From Burkholderiales bacterium UBA2647 (GTDB taxonomy: Bacteria > Pseudomonadota > Gammaproteobacteria > Burkholderiales > Burkholderiaceae_E), in assembly GCA_002359635.1 (NCBI GenBank), contig DENJ01000013.1:1-11398 (forward strand): a DNA stretch of 11,398 nt, written 5' to 3'. Each line of letters begins with the position of its first letter. Within the stretch, counting starts at the first letter, position 1. This document shows, in pieces, positions 11,390 to 11,398 of the stretch. The translations under genes and the position numbers were made by a program. The notes beneath the pieces are model-generated. The model was not told the DNA's origin, did not search any database, and saw only the letters and a list, made by a program, of their open reading frames with translations.

Positions 11390-11398
11390 ATGTTGAAC
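11390..11398 (+). CDS. Possible start of a further gene at the right edge
   Basis: GGAGA (11381-11385) is followed after a short spacer by ATG TTG AAC at the last nine bases of the window. The spacing suits a real translation start, and it lies in the direction of the sigma-like gene, about 115 bases after its stop. Only three codons are visible, so neither its reality nor its product can be judged. Confidence 0.3.

Overview
The window looks like part of a mobile genomic island from a GC-rich proteobacterium. A beta-proteobacterium of the Burkholderiales type is my guess, from base composition and protein style only; no rRNA, tRNA or other taxonomic marker is present. Four minus-strand genes fill the left end, a divergent plus-strand type I restriction-modification (RM) operon fills the middle, and a sigma-factor-like gene closes the right end.

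Left block (1-1865, minus strand). Reading leftwards there is a small zinc-ligand-rich conserved hypothetical protein, a doubtful 60-residue ORF, a DUF2924 protein and a large serine recombinase that runs off the left edge. The last three are joined by 4-base stop/start overlaps. The recombinase/DUF2924 pair is a familiar mobile-element module, so this is probably the mobility end of the island.

Central block (1866-10582). A 155-bp divergent intergenic region holds an exact TTGACA -35 box and three tandem 9-bp repeats that run from the end of the -35 box through the -10 region. The predicted transcription start falls at or next to the hsdM ATG, and there is no ribosome binding site, so the mRNA may be leaderless. 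The operon follows: hsdM (adenine methyltransferase with an extra N-terminal XRE helix-turn-helix), hsdS (two target recognition domains), hsdR (PD-(D/E)xK nuclease plus SF2 translocase), a 102-residue YgjP/DUF45-type zinc metallopeptidase, and a 749-residue protein I do not recognise. The first four genes are linked by ATGA overlaps and the fifth follows after 9 nt, so all five should be co-expressed. HsdM2S modifies, HsdR2M2S restricts, and the protease and large unknown protein are candidate accessory factors. The HTH on HsdM, with repeats at its own promoter, suggests autoregulation.

Right block (10583-11398). A 127-bp spacer carries three exact CCATCTGAA repeats spaced 11 and 22 bp apart. 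It also has a perfect 8-bp inverted repeat whose 3' arm contains the Shine-Dalgarno sequence of the next gene. That gene encodes a 187-residue sigma-70-like protein with regions 2 and 4. A hairpin follows, and the first codons of what may be another gene sit at the right edge.
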